Assembly (NCBI RefSeq): GCF_963675165.1
Contig: NC_087379.1
Span: 6,241,839 to 6,305,838, forward strand
Reading direction: 5' to 3'
Length of the DNA stretch: 64,000 nucleotides
Source of the DNA: Halichondria panicea
Taxonomy: Eukaryota > Porifera > Demospongiae > Suberitida > Halichondriidae
The stretch's first letter is position 1. Each line of letters begins with the position of its first letter. Below, in pieces: positions 10,488 through 22,364 of the stretch. The notes beneath the pieces are model-generated. The model was not told where the DNA came from. It was given only the letters and a program-made list of their open reading frames with translations, and ran no database searches. A program made the position numbers and the translations under genes.

Positions 10488-11261
10488 TAGCCTCGTTCCC
10501 AGGCCTTACTTTTTCTTGCTGTTGTCACTGTTCATCCATAAATAATCACAAGAAAGACATAGTGAGGCAGCAAAGAAAGAAATGGGCGTACAGTTAAGAA
10601 AAAGTAAGGCCTGGTTTGGGAAATCGCGTGATCCACAAGGATTTTTATGAACGTGGGCGATATGTAGCCCACAATCGTGACGTAAGGTATTCTCCCACGC
10701 ATTCAGAGTTAATAAAACTGTACTGAGACAACCACCCAAGCTGTGCTGCAAGTCAGATCAGAGAACCAGCGTGGCCAGCTCTGGTGGCAGTAGCTACCTG
10801 CAATATGATAATGATGACTAAGCTATTCTTGATCTATACTAGCATGTAGAAAGACACAAGAAAAGGTAATAGTCTGAGAGAATCTGAACACACAATCTAG
10901 ACTAGTAGATCATCTAGCTAAGCCTAAGGTATATAGCTAGCTATAGTGCTTGCAAACTTCCAGTTCCAAGTCCATGTCCAGCTTGCTGCAGGCAAAGTTT
11001 TATTAGTCATAGATATCTGCGTGGGCAGTCCAACATCTCTAGCTCAGCATGTCCACGCTCATTTTCACCCTTCTACCACCCTTCTACCCTCACGCGACTT
11101 CCCGATACAGGCTCTCCTTTTTCCTAACTCTACGTCTATTTCTTTCTTTATTCCTCCAATTAATACCGTATTTTATCTCATTGAACGATTAAGAGACAGT
11201 ATTTTATCTTATTGAACGATTGTGATAAAGAACAGAAAAAGGAGAGCCTGTGTAGAGGCTA
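10488..11261. mobile_element. 774-bp non-autonomous DNA transposon with 9-bp TSD (copy 1)
   Basis: The ends are TAGCCTCG...GAGGCTA, and the 9-bp target duplication GTAAGTGCT flanks the element at 10479-10487 and 11262-11270. Each end folds on itself (aggccttactttttctt with aagaaaaagtaaggcct; ggctctcctttttc with gaaaaaggagagcc). A nearly identical copy lies in opposite orientation at 30245-31014. No transposase is encoded. The 9-bp duplication fits Mutator-like or Academ-type elements; the superfamily is not proven. It sits at the start of the OPA1 intron that precedes T3. Confidence 0.9.
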
Positions 11262-11270
11262 GTAAGTGCT

Positions 11271-13190
11271 GTCATTGAATCTTATGGTTACTTACGGTGG
11301 CCCTGAGTGCTACCAAGAGTTAAGCTTACAGTTATAGCTACCTATAGTTTTTCAAAGTTGGTATATGGTTCAGTCCCATGCAGAGTCTACCCTCGGGTAA
11401 ACAACTTCACTTCACCCTCGATATTCACATAATTATGCCTCGGTGCGCATGCGCAAGCGAGATATTATATGGTAGTGCATGTGTGTGTATGTGTATGTGT
11501 GTGCTGCTCAAGGATCAATAAAGTGCAGTAAGAGTTTATTCTAGCTACAGGCTTCAAGTCTTAGATTTTAATTCGTGGATTTGCAAAATAGTGCTTCGTC
11601 CTTGAGTTATACCTGTTTTGCTTAATTGGGGAATGTTATTGCAGCCTTTTCAGAAGAGTGCGTAGCAAAACCTTTCCATAGAGTGTTTCTACTCTATTTA
11701 GTAGTTATAGCTAGCTATTGGTAGCTGCAAGAGTTTGAACAGAGCTGCAAGCCTCTGCTGACGTGACATGATGCAGCAGCCATTAATTTTAGCTTTTAGA
11801 CTTGTACTTTTGGCATTCTTTTTTAGTACCATTGCAATCCTGGTCAATCATTTCCCACTATTGAGTTTTCCTGTAATTCCGTGATTAGAAAATAATTATT
11901 ATGCGGCAAAGTCTCGAGACTAGCAATAATGTAGTAGCAATAGTAGCTACGTATTAGTTATTGCCCAGCCAGAGTGCAACATGCCATATATTGCACTGGA
12001 GCAATGTCATCCAGTGCAATATATGGCATGTTGCACGAGGGCGCCGGCAATAACTAACTTGTTGCCCAATGACGTTAAACTCGTCTGACTGGTCATATAA
12101 ATCGTAATAAAAGACATGTGTTTTGAAGGAATTTAGTGTATTCATTAGTTTTGCTGAATTCCATAGTAAATTTTTTAGGTTTTCTTCCCACTAGTAGTTG
12201 TAAAGGTAGTAGCCTATAAAAGGGACCAACTGAGTATTGGGTGGGATGGTGGTCCCAAATGGATATCTCTTAAAGAAATCTACTGCATTTACACAGTGCA
12301 AGTGCATATAATGCAGTGCAATATATGGTAGCCATGGCAGTGATGCAACATGCCATATACTGAGCACTGGATTGCTTTGATCTGCCCACTCACTGGGCAA
12401 CAACCGCATTTACACACAGTGCAAGTGCATATAATCCAGTGCAAGTGCATATAATCCAGTGCATTATGCCATATAATGCAGTGCAATATATGGTAGCCAT
12501 GGCAGTGATGCAACATGCCATATACTGAGCACTGGATTGCTTTGATCTGCCCACTCACTGGGCACAAGTATAATTATAGGAGCTATCAACTTCAGAGTCA
12601 ACTCACGGTTAGCACTCAGGGCCTCGTAAAATACAACAATTACGACCCAGCCTCTCATGTATGCGATATGGTGAATTGCACATGGGGGAATGTGAAATTG
12701 TGGGAATTGTGGACTGAAATTGTTTGAGTTTTAGTGTATATAACTAAAACTGCGATGTATTGATCATCGAACGTGATATTGAAAGCACAAATATAATAAT
12801 CCAGTTTTCTATACTTGTACATTGACCATTGGGGGAAGTGCTGTAAAATTGAAATGTATGACTTTTTGCGGGTGACCACGCTATAGATGTACGGTGTGTG
12901 TAAGTGATTTCGTTATTGTTGCAACAGTAGACTCGTGTATATGTAAGGAGCAGCTCGACTTTTTTCAATTCATTGAAAAAGAGAAGTTGAAGAGCACATC
13001 AGAATGTACAATGCAATCGAATGCTTGGTTAAGTAGCCGGTTCTAGTCTGAGTTTGTGAATTTTTATCAAGCCTGGTAGAGTATAGTAGACATCTTCCTG
13101 CTTATTGTGGAAATGGTTGCTATGAATATTGTTACATTATTGACATCTGGTGAATCTCACATGACATTCTGTGTTGCTTCTCTTTAATAA
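11271..13190 (+). other. Upstream region of T3: OPA1 intron remnant, SINE-like piece and type alpha module
   Basis: After the 774-bp transposon the OPA1 intron resumes (gctgtcattgaatcttatgg). A GT-rich stretch around 11437-11600 matches, in inverted orientation, part of the repeat at 23.39-23.60 kb and may be a SINE-like copy. An inverted repeat at about 11950-12050 has arms around tgcaacatgccatatattgc. From 11870 the type alpha module seen at position 1 begins, interrupted by the tandem repeat at 12285-12564. No gene is supported. Confidence 0.55.
12285..12564. repeat. Tandem duplication of about 121-159 bp
   Basis: Two direct copies, each starting gcatttacac and ending cactgggca, lie at 12285-12405 and 12406-12564. 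The second is longer because it holds an extra internal copy of gtgcaagtgcatataatcc. This repeat is absent from the other type alpha modules. Confidence 0.85.
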
Positions 13191-13487
13191 TGCACCTATC
13201 AATGTGTTGCCCCATCCCCCCCCCCGGGAGGGGTCGGGGTTATATGGGGGATTTGACCATACCTCAGGTCAAATTCCCCCAGGTGGGGGAGGATTCTGTG
13301 TTCAAATCCCCCAGTCAACAGGGGGTTTTTGAGCCCCAAGCAGTTGCACTGCATAAAAACAGGCTATAAAAGCAGTCTTTACTACGCAAAGCCAGGTGAA
13401 ATCCCCCAGTATGGGGCCAAAATGTCAGGTCAAATTGAGTCAAATCCCCCCGGGGGGGGGTAGTGGGGCAACACATTGATAGGTGCA
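13191..13487. mobile_element. MITE with C/G-rich core, TIR tgcacctatcaatgtgttgc (copy 1)
   Basis: The 23-bp terminal inverted repeats tgcacctatcaatgtgttgc... and ...gcaacacattgataggtgca bound a 297-bp element with long C and G runs. Comparison with the empty site at 63.91 kb (ctcttaataattctagc) shows the insertion and a duplicated TAATAA. A second copy is at 25658-25965. It sits just upstream of the T3 block at 13502. Confidence 0.88.
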
Positions 13488-13501
13488 TAATAATTCTAGC
13501 T

Positions 13502-13544
13502 GAATGTCCTACACAAGGAATTGTGAGTTTATCCCTTAATGTGC
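13502..13544 (+). promoter_or_regulatory. Conserved upstream block of T3, candidate 5'-UTR splice donor
   Basis: The alpha form of the block (gaatgtcctacacaaggaa, then ttGTGAGTTT) has its donor at 13523. The likely acceptor is tgccag ending at 13765, which gives an inferred 243-bp 5'-UTR intron. Confidence 0.45.
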
Positions 13545-13802
13545 TGACTTGTATGACTGTGTGTGTGTTGACTGTCTGTATGTGTGCTAGTATGTGTACT
13601 AGGAATGAATAATATGTATATAAATACCGTACTTCTTCGCAATAAGGCACCCCCTGAGAATTTTGCGTACATGTAGAACCGTATAAATTAATACACTAGA
13701 TCAAACGGCACCTTTAATATTTACAGTGCAGTTTGTAAAACTTCCAATTTTCCCTCACATGCCAGTAAGAAGCCTTACAAGACTTGATCATATCCCAAAG
13801 CC

Positions 13803-16025
13803 ATGGCCGAGAGAGTGACTACAAAAGAAGCTCTCAAGAAACTCGATGCTCAACTCGAATGCTCCCTTTGTCTCGACACTTTCAAGCAGCCGAAACTCTT
13901 GCCTTGTTTTCATGTGTTTTGCAAGTCCCCGTGTCTGGAGAAACTAGTGACCATGGATGGACGCTCCCTCACTTGTCCCACCTGTCGACACATTGTCCCA
14001 CTGTCAGAGAGGGGAGTGGCTGGACTGCAATCAGACTTCCACATCGACCACTTGTTTGAGATACAAGATGCTTTCAACAAGGCCGATGACAACAATGATA
14101 CAAACTGTGGCAGCTGTGAGGATGGCAAAGCCACCGGATACTGTAACGACTGTGGGGACTTTTTGTGTGACAGGTGTCAAACTGCTCACAAATTTGTTAA
14201 ATACACTCGTCAACATAAACTGATTTCGCTGGATGAACTGAAAGCTCAAGTGACTAGCCTGGTTCCCCCCAAGAAAGCCGTCCCTCATTGCCCCAAACAC
14301 TCGAGGAATGACCTCAAGATATACTGCGATACCTGCTCCACTGTCATTTGCATGGACTGCACCATTCGACTCCACAAAGACCACAACTACGACCTGGTGG
14401 CTGATGTGCTGACCAAGCATAAGGAAGAACTTGTCTCCAGTCTCAAACCAGTCAAAGAGAAGCTGGACAGTGTACAACGAGCTCTGAAGGACTTTGACAC
14501 AAGAGCCAAGGAAATCCACGATCAGAAGGCCACGATTGAAGCCAACATCCACAAGGAAATTGACAAACAACATCGACTGTTGGACCAACGAAGGGCAGAG
14601 CTTGTGGGAGAGCTAGAGATGCTGACTCAGCAGAAGCTGAAGGATCTGGCGGCACAGAGGGACCAAGTGGAGATCACTCAGGTGAAACTGACCAGCTGTC
14701 TAGAGTACGCTGAGGGGGGTCTCAAAACAGGCACAGATGGTGATGTACTCGAAATGAAATCTTCCGTTGTTAAGAGAGTCGAACAGATCACTACCGAATT
14801 AGAGTCAAACACTATTCAACCAGAGACAAAGGCTGACATGGAACTGATCACTAAAGGAAAAGAACCTCTCCAACAAGCTTGTCGAGATTTCCTAGAGATT
14901 TATCACAGTGGATCATTCAGCTTAGAGAACAGCCACACGACAGGAGATGGTCTGAAATGTGCTACAAATGGAGAAACAAAAACTGTATCCTTTCAAGCAA
15001 AAACCAAGAGTAACAGAAATATCAAACGCAAACTCGACCTCAAAGCTGAACTCGTGCGTTTGGAAAGCAAAGATACATTGAAATGTGAAGTGATCGAGCA
15101 ACAACATGGCCAACACAAAATCAACTATCGCCCTATGAAACAAGGAAAGCATGAACTACACATCACTGTCAATGGGGACGCAGTACGAGGCAGTCTATTC
15201 CCAATAGCTGTAGTCCCATCACCACAGAGCTTCGTCAAGCCTTCCCAAGTTGTACGAGGTGTGAACACCCCACGAGGCACTGTCTCCAACAGTAAGGGAC
15301 AGTTAGTTGTTGTTGAAGGAGCTACTGTCTCTGTATTGACACCAGAGGGTGAGAAGATACAAACGTTTGGACAGCTGAATAATGCATTTGGAGTGACCTT
15401 GGACAAAGACGACAACATCTATGTAGTGGAGTGTAGCAATCATTGTGTGAATAAGTTCTCATCCGACGGAGAGTTTGTGGCAGCTGTTGGTAGTGAAGGC
15501 AGTGGTAACCTTCTGTTTCAGGACCCTTACGGTATATTTTATAACAAAAGGGACAACAACCTGTATGTGCCTGATTGCAACAACCACAGAATACAAGTGC
15601 TCTCTACTGAACTGAAGTTCGTACGATGTTTCGGTATCCCTGGCAATGGGAACGGTCAATTACAGCAACCATTGCATGCAACGTTTGATAGTGCCAACAA
15701 CCTCTATGTGATTGATGATGGTAACCATCGAGTACAGGTCTTTACTGCTGAAGGTTAATTCCTGAGAACCTTCTCACAAAAAGCCAACGGTCAGAAGCTG
15801 AACCTTCCTTGGACCATAGCCATCGACAGTAGTGACACAGTGTACGTCAGTGAGAATGGACCGAATCATGTGAGTGTGTTCACATCTCATGGAGCCTACA
15901 TCACCACGTTTGGTGGACCTGGAACGAAAGAGGGACGGTTTAATGCCATTTATGGACTCTCTATTGATCGCAATGACTCTGTTGTTATATCCGATCAAGG
16001 CAACGAGCGACTGCACATATTCTAA
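13803..16025 (+). pseudogene. TRIM-NHL gene T3, interrupted by one nonsense codon
   Basis: The frame is open from the ATG for 651 codons, then TAA at 15756-15758 replaces the CAA (Gln) found in the sequence EGQFLR of every other copy that reaches this point. The same frame then continues for 88 more codons to TAA at 16023-16025, so a single C-to-T change accounts for the break. RING, B-boxes, coiled coil and filamin-like domain are all intact; the product would lose roughly the last two NHL blades and the propeller could not close. The B-box 1 tail differs from T2 (HKFVKYTRQHK). The residue pairs before NHR are CS, CN and DG in the first three blades, and the first of these motifs has become NHC. 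This may be a recent pseudogene or a null allele. Confidence 0.88.
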
Positions 16026-16328
16026 CGAGATAAGTGCAGTCAAGCCAAGAACTTTTAAGTGGACTATGTTTGTAGGTTCATGGTTAGCATTCATAATTTG
16101 TTAGTTGCGTTTTAATTAATTTCTGCTCTAATGGAAAATCTTGAAATAGTTGTTACGAAGTTTGTTTCTATGTTTGTAGCCATGTTTCTATCGAACTCTT
16201 GGACCATTATGTTTAATTTGTAGCTTAAAATAATAGTGCACTTGCGGCGTATTTTGAAATCCAATTTGTTCTCGCTACAGCACAATCGCGATTATTACAA
16301 ACTTTACTTGTTTTTCAACTTGAATACA

Positions 16329-16657
16329 GCTCTGTGGTACCTAAGAGTACAAGCACATAAGTATATAGGTATGAAATTACAAAATTTGTGGTTCAGTGTT
16401 TAGTATAACAAGAATGTGCTTAATATCTATATTGCTAACACTTTGAGTGGTGGACTGTGTGAGTGGATGCAACTAGAAATATATATATAGCAAAGTTTAT
16501 AGTTGTAGCAAGGTTTGTAGTATAGTTGCCCTGTAGCTGATTGCAGTGATACACTAGCTAAACACCTTGCTACCCACTGTTCAATGTATTCCCTAGCCCA
16601 ATGTCTAATGCATGTTAGTGAAGTACTTACTAACAACAGACACACACACACTTGCAG
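16329..16657 (+). other. Stub of OPA1 EAEW exon and spacer after T3
   Basis: The first bases of the EAEWRNRYP exon (cagctctgtggtac) are followed directly by gagtacaagcacataagtat. The same truncation occurs after T6 and T7, so those units share one deletion event. The rest is the intron leading to the P-loop exon; no other gene is seen. Confidence 0.5.
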
Positions 16658-17500
16658 ATGGTGGTGGTTGGAGACCAGAGTGCTGGCAAGACGAGTGTCC
16701 TGGAGATAATGCTCGTATATTCCCACGAGGAGGAGGGGAGATGATGACTCGTAGCCCCACCATGGTTACCCATAGCGACAGACCAGAGCGTGTTGCAATG
16801 GTCTCTCTATAATTAATGTCAGCCAATGAACTACATACACACCATGCACACATGTACACCTATACGTAGATCCCAAATGCTCTAAACATTCATCTACGTG
16901 TATATGTTGTCTCTCCTTAAAAATTGGTATGTATGACTGTATAATTATTATCAGCACTTTATTTTTACTGGTACATTTACTGCACTGCGGTGTTGTACAA
17001 TTTGGTTGATGGCATGTATGTACATCGATCCACTGCATGTAAATTGTCTCTGACATTCATAGCTATATGCATTGGGTACCCATTATAGTGACCATGTACT
17101 CTCCCAGCCCACAGGTGTATGACCTCACCAAGGAGGGGGACCTTCGTAGCCTTTGCACTGAGATGGAGCCTCAAATGAGGGTCAGCGTCCAATCAGGGAA
17201 GACCGTGAGCTCTCAGTCCATCTCCCTCATCGTGTACGGACCCCATCAGATCTCAAGAGAATGGTCCTGGTCGACCTCCCAGTGTGAGTGTCATGTAACT
17301 ATACACTCAAATCATGTGACTGTGTGTATTCGTACAGACTGTGACCACCGGTATGGCCGTTAACACAAGAGATGAAATGTGCAGGTGTGTTGGTGTGTTG
17401 GTGTGTGGATATGTATAGTGTGGAAGGTGTAGTCAGTAATTCCTGTTCTTCCACAGACAGTATATGCAGAACCCGAACGCCATCATCATGTGCATACAAG
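16658..17500 (+). pseudogene. OPA1: OPA1-like dynamin GTPase exons (unit C)
   Basis: The P-loop exon from 16658 ([17 protein letters not shown]) loses seven bases after the GAGAT and shifts frame. Exon 17115-17283 encodes [20 protein letters not shown], shifts at CATCAGATC, and lacks the GII codons at its end. Exon 17338-17384 encodes TVTTGMAVNTR with nine bases deleted. Exon 17457-17500 encodes an intact QYMQNPNAIIMCIQ with donor GTAAGT. T4 follows in the next intron. Confidence 0.85.
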
Positions 17501-19157
17501 GTAAGTGCTGTAGTTGAAGCTTATGGTTACGGTGGCACTGAGTGCTACCAATATTACAGTTCATTTAACTACAGCCTTTTGAAGTTGGTATAGTTCTGTC
17601 TCACGCAGAGTCTACCCTTAAATAAACAACTGCGCTTCACTCTCAATTAATTCACGGTAGCATTATTAATTCTATTATTACGTATAGTCTATGGTGTTTT
17701 CGTACCACTGCCTCCTACATGTATTAACTTCTGTACCCATTTTTGCTCCTATTAGCTTTCTAAAGAAAGTTTGTTTGTGCTCCGAAACAGCTTCAAAATG
17801 CTAGGTACATTGTAGCTATCAACTTCTCACTAGTACTATCATAGTACATTGCACATCGGGGAGGGGGCGATGTTCTATAAATTTGAAACAATGTGCTTGA
17901 TAACTCATGCAGGAAGTTAGTGGTTTAACTGTGTGTGTTTATGCTGACTATAGCGATTGCAACAGTATAAGGAACTACTCATTTCTATATTTTACATTTG
18001 TACAGTGCATGTACATTGATATCAAAGGGTGATATATTGAAAGCACGTCGGCATGTACTGTATAGTGGGAAATTTTTGTGGGTTGCAAAATTTTGAGAGT
18101 AGAGCAGTTAACGCTGGGAGAAACTCCCACGCACCGATATTTCACATGCAAAGCTATTGGTGGGTGTGGTTTCCTGGCATTGAATATCTGTGCTATAAAA
18201 ATAATGTGCTAGGCCTATAAAATACCGACTAGAAAAACATTTGCAATGTGAAAAATTGCTAGGATTGGCTGGGGGAACCACCAAAAAGCGTGGAAACAAA
18301 AAATCAGACAACGAGCGGTGAAACGTCGAAATAGTGCAATTTTTAAAATGACGATATTCATTCATTAAAACGTTCATGGATTATGAAATGAGAGACACAA
18401 AGAGAGAAAAGGCTAAATAAACTATCTGTCCAGCAAGTTTCTTGATGTGGCCTTTCCCTGCAGAGATAGAACAGTTGAAACATGAGTGAAAATATGTGAA
18501 ATATTGCTAAACGCGGGCAAACCCACTGCCAATCCTATGTAAAACCTACTGGTTTTACTAATGTCCTATTTATACAGTAGTCTATTTGTGCTGTTTAGTT
18601 TTTTAGGGTGACCATGCAACAACAGTACATGCAACAGTACAATTGAACATACATGACTGTGTTTGGAACACCTCAGAATGTTAATCTACGTATTATAATG
18701 CTTGCACTTGACTGTGGTTCAGTAGGTCATATGAATTTACGCACACTCGAGTTTGTGGTTGTCTTTAAAATACATGTGAACGTAGATAAACGTTTATATG
18801 ATGTGTGATAATCAATCATGGCTAGGTCTACTATGAATATTGTTGCTCATATTTGAAATATTTATGGTGAACCCCACCCATTCTGTTCTGAATGTCCTCA
18901 ACAAAGAATTGTGAGTTAATCCCTCAAATGTGCATGACCTGTACTCTATATTATATGTATATTATGCTAACAGACTTTGTATTAGGGTATGTATAACAGA
19001 CTAGTTCTATATATTGACTTTGTTGTGTGTGTATTTAATATGAATTTGTACATATAGAATCTATTTGACACAATAATGTTTCAGTGCCGATGTTCCCTCA
19101 CAGATATTGCCCATGGCCAGTAAAAAACCTTACAGCATTTGATAAATTCCCAATGCC
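17501..19157 (+). other. Upstream module (type beta) of T4
   Basis: This is OPA1 intron sequence followed by the beta module. A repeat fragment at about 18230-18560 (aaaaacatttgcaatgtgaa; tgctaggattggc) is related to the inverted-repeat element at 39266-39762. No gene is supported. Confidence 0.6.
18890..18933 (+). promoter_or_regulatory. Conserved upstream block of T4, candidate 5'-UTR splice donor
   Basis: The beta form of the block has its GTGAGTT donor at 18911, and the acceptor ccctcacag ends at 19103, 54 bases before the ATG. Confidence 0.5.
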
Positions 19158-21377
19158 ATGGCTGAGAGATTGACTACGAAAGAAGCTCTCAAGAAACTCG
19201 ATGCTCAACTCGAATGCTCCCTTTGTCTTGACACTTTCAAGCAACCGAAACTCTTGCCTTGTTTTCACGTATTTTGCAAGTCCCCGTGTCTGGAGAAACT
19301 AGTGACCAAGGATGGACGCTCCCTCACTTGCCCCATCTGTCGACACATTGTCCCACTGTCAGAGAGGGGAGTGGCTGGACTGCAATCAGACTTCCACATT
19401 GACCACTTGTTTGAGATACAAGATGCTTTCAACAAGGCCGAAGACGACAATGATACAAATTGTGGCAACTGTGAGAATGGCAGAGCCACCGGGTACTGTA
19501 ACGACTGTGGGGACTTTTTGTGTGATGAGTGTCAAGATGCTCATAAGAAAATGAAATATCTACGGAGTCATAAACTAATTTCACTGGATGAACTTAAACT
19601 TCAAGTGACTAACCTGGTTCCCCCCAAGAAGGCCGTCCCCCATTGCTCCAAACACTCAGGGAATGCTCTCAAGATATACTGCGATACCTGCTCCACTGTC
19701 ATTTGCACGGACTGCACCATTCGTCTCCACAAACACCACAACTACGACCTGGTGGCTGATGTGCTGACCAAGCACAAGGAAGAACTTGTCTCCAGTCTCA
19801 AACCAGTCAAAGATAAGCTGGACAGTGTACAACGAGCTCTGAAGGACTTTGACACAAGAGCCAAGGCAATCCATGATCAGAGGGCCACGATTGAAGCCAA
19901 CATCCACGAGGAGATTGACGAACAACATCGACTATTGGACCATCGAAGGGCAGAGCTTGTGGGAGAGCTAGAGATGCTGACTCAGCAGAAGCTGAAGGAT
20001 CTAGCGGCACAAAGGGACCAAGTGGAGATGTCTCAGGTGAAACTGACCAGCTGTCTGGAGTACACTGAGGGTGGTCTCAAAACAGGCACAGATGGTGAAG
20101 TACTCGAAATGAAATCTTCCGTTGTTAAGAGAGTGGAACATATTTCTACTCAATTAGAATTAATCGCTATTCAGCCAGAGACAAAGGCTGACATGGAACT
20201 GACCACTAAAGGAAAAGAACCTCTCAAACAAGCTTGTAGAACATTTCTAGAGATTGATCACGGTGGATCATTCAGCTTAGAGAACAGCCGCACGACAGGA
20301 GATGGCCTAAAAGGTGCTACAACTGGAGAAACAAAAACAGTATCCTTTCAAGCGAACAAGAAATTTAAAGGAAACTTCGACCTCCAAGCTGAACTTGTGC
20401 ATATCGAAAGCAAAAAAATACTGAAATGTGAAGTGATCGAGCAACAACATGGCCAACACAAGATCAACTATCGCCCTATGAAACGAGGAAAGCATGAACT
20501 ACACATCACTGTCAATGGGGACGCAGTACGAGGCAGTCCATTCCCAATAGCTGTAGCCCCATCACCACAGAGCTTCATCAAGCCTTCCCGAGTTGTACGA
20601 GGTGTGAACACCCCACGAGGCACTGTCTTTAACAGTAAGGGACAGTTGATTGTTGTTGAAGGTAGTGGAGCTACTGTCTCTGTATTGACACCAGAGGGTG
20701 AGAAGATACAAACGTTTGGACAGCTGAGTAATGCATATGGAGTAACTGTAGACAAAGACGATAATATCTATGTAGTGGAGAATGGGCATCATCGTGTGAA
20801 TAAGTTCTCATCCGACGGAGAGTTTGTGGCAGCTGTTGGTAGTCAAGGCAATGGTAACCTTCAGTTTCTGCACCCTATTGGTATATGTTATAACACAAGA
20901 GACAACAACCTGTATGTGGCTGATAACGTCAACCACAGAATGCAAGTGCTTTCCACTGATCTGAAGCTTGTACGATGTTTCGGTACACAAGGCAATGATA
21001 ACGAGCAATTACAAAACCCGTGGTATCCAACATTTGATAGTGCCAATAACCTCTATGTGACTGAGTACACAAACCATCGAGTACAAGTGTTCACTGCTGA
21101 AGGTCAATTCCTGAGAGCCTTTTCACAAAAATCCAACGGTTCGAAGCTGAGTCATCCCCAAGCCATTGCCATCGATAGCAGTGACACGGTGTACGTCAGT
21201 GAGGATGGATCGCATCATGTGAGTGTGTTCACATCTCAGGGAGCCTACATCACCACGTTTGGTGGGCGAGGAACAAAAAAGGGACAGTTTGATCTAATTT
21301 ACGGACTCTCTATTGATCGCAATGACTCTATTGTTGTGTCCGATCAAGACAACGGGCGACTTCAGATATTTAAATGA
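19158..21377 (+). CDS. TRIM-NHL protein T4, intact
   Basis: This 739-aa ORF has the full RING, two B-boxes, coiled coil, filamin-like and six-blade NHL order described for T2, with all RING and B-box ligands kept. It differs most from the others in the B-box 1 tail (DAHKKMKYLRSHK), in a shortened filamin stretch (NKKFKGNFDLQAELVHIESK) and in the blade faces: the pairs before the blade motif are NG (with HHR), NV and YT, and LHPIG and QNPWYP stand where T2 has SSPFD and QQPLYA. It ends RLQIFK like T5, where most copies end in F. By family it is a candidate E3 ligase with an NHL recognition propeller. OPA1 exon copies flank it on both sides. Confidence 0.92.
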   Translation: MAERLTTKEALKKLDAQLECSLCLDTFKQPKLLPCFHVFCKSPCLEKLVTKDGRSLTCPICRHIVPLSERGVAGLQSDFHIDHLFEIQDAFNKAEDDNDTNCGNCENGRATGYCNDCGDFLCDECQDAHKKMKYLRSHKLISLDELKLQVTNLVPPKKAVPHCSKHSGNALKIYCDTCSTVICTDCTIRLHKHHNYDLVADVLTKHKEELVSSLKPVKDKLDSVQRALKDFDTRAKAIHDQRATIEANIHEEIDEQHRLLDHRRAELVGELEMLTQQKLKDLAAQRDQVEMSQVKLTSCLEYTEGGLKTGTDGEVLEMKSSVVKRVEHISTQLELIAIQPETKADMELTTKGKEPLKQACRTFLEIDHGGSFSLENSRTTGDGLKGATTGETKTVSFQANKKFKGNFDLQAELVHIESKKILKCEVIEQQHGQHKINYRPMKRGKHELHITVNGDAVRGSPFPIAVAPSPQSFIKPSRVVRGVNTPRGTVFNSKGQLIVVEGSGATVSVLTPEGEKIQTFGQLSNAYGVTVDKDDNIYVVENGHHRVNKFSSDGEFVAAVGSQGNGNLQFLHPIGICYNTRDNNLYVADNVNHRMQVLSTDLKLVRCFGTQGNDNEQLQNPWYPTFDSANNLYVTEYTNHRVQVFTAEGQFLRAFSQKSNGSKLSHPQAIAIDSSDTVYVSEDGSHHVSVFTSQGAYITTFGGRGTKKGQFDLIYGLSIDRNDSIVVSDQDNGRLQIFK

Positions 21378-21653
21378 GATAGCTAGTGCAGTCAAGCCAA
21401 GAACTTTAAGTGGACTGTGTTTGTAGGTTATCATTAATTTGTGCTCTTAGTGAACATCTTAAAGTAGTTGTAATGAAGTTTGTTTCTATGTTTGTAGCCA
21501 TGTTTCTTTTGTAGCTTTAAGTATAACGTGCAGGCCTAGCGCCTATTGTGAAATCCGATTTTGTTCGTTATCAGCTATGCGAATTTTTGTGAATGTCCTT
21601 AGCATAATCAATTATTTTATAAACTTTACTATAGTTTTTCAACCCGAATACAG

Positions 21654-21913
21654 CTCTGCGGTAGTCCAGTGGCGTAGGAACCAATTTCTCAATGGGGGGG
21701 GGCTCTAGTTTTGAATGGATGGCTATCTAGATATAGACTATAATTTATAGTCTAGAAAGACAGCCCCTGGAACCCCCCTCTTCCTACGCCACTGGGTACA
21801 CTCTAGAGGCTGGGTGGTGTAATAGGTATCTCGGGGGGAGACACTGGACAGAGATGACGTACCTCTTTGAGCTGGGAAAGGTGGACATCTTGACCGAGGG
21901 TGCCAGTCTGTAG
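21654..21913 (+). pseudogene. OPA1: OPA1-like EAEW exon interrupted by a MITE (unit D1)
   Basis: This exon matches that at 42381-42508: it starts ctctgcggta after an acceptor AG and, past the insertion, encodes LEAGWCNRYLGG and LFELGKVDILTEG before donor GTGAGG. It is split by a 128-bp hairpin element at 21667-21794, and the last codon is TAG instead of CAG. Confidence 0.75.
21667..21794. mobile_element. Hairpin MITE, TIR CAGTGGCGTAGGAA
   Basis: Inverted ends cagtggcgtaggaa and ttcctacgccactg enclose a short core. The flanks ggtagtc and ggtacac, compared with ggtacaac in the uninterrupted exon, suggest a degenerate 7-8 bp target duplication. The CAGTGGCGTA end is typical of hAT-like elements. 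Confidence 0.75.
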
Positions 21914-21995
21914 GTGAGGGGATACTGTATACATATATATACATATAGGTATGAAACTACAGAATGTGTAGTTCAGTTTTTAGTATTAGTATATT

Positions 21996-22364
21996 GCCCC
22001 CTCCAATTCTCACTCCAACCTTACCACCTGCTACCGCAAACATAAATTAATAAAGAAACGTGCCTACGAGCAAAGGATAAGAGAAATTGAGAATGCCTCA
22101 TGATCATTCACCCCACTCGTTCTCTCTGCCACCGGAGGTCTTGCAGTTGAAGCGACCGTTTTTTACAAAAGACTTGCCTCCCTACTCGCAACGAAATGGG
22201 ATCAACCCTATTCCTCCACCCTGTCCTGGCTATGCTGCCGCCTAAATTTCTCTTTACTAAGATCAGCAATCCAGTGCATTCGTGGGGCCCGCTCAAGCGC
22301 TGGTCAATCCATGAAGACACCGCCCCCTATGGACCTGGCTATGTCAGAACTTCAAATCAACTGA
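21996..22364 (+). pseudogene. 3' end of a non-LTR retrotransposon reverse-transcriptase ORF
   Basis: One frame reads RKHKLIKKRAYEQRIREIEN, stop (TGA 22101), then SFTPLVLSATGGLAVEATVF, YKRLASLLATKW and RLNFSLLRSAIQCIRGARSS before TGA at 22362. The motifs FTPLV, ATGG, YKR-A and R-FSLLRSAI-CIRG are, as I recall them, typical of the C-terminal tail of RT proteins in sponge and cnidarian non-LTR elements. The RT core is absent, so this is a 5'-truncated dead copy. Confidence 0.65.

Noticed and set aside
12285-12564. CRISPR-like array of spaced repeats
   Set aside because: There are only two long direct copies with no regular spacers, in an animal-type genome.
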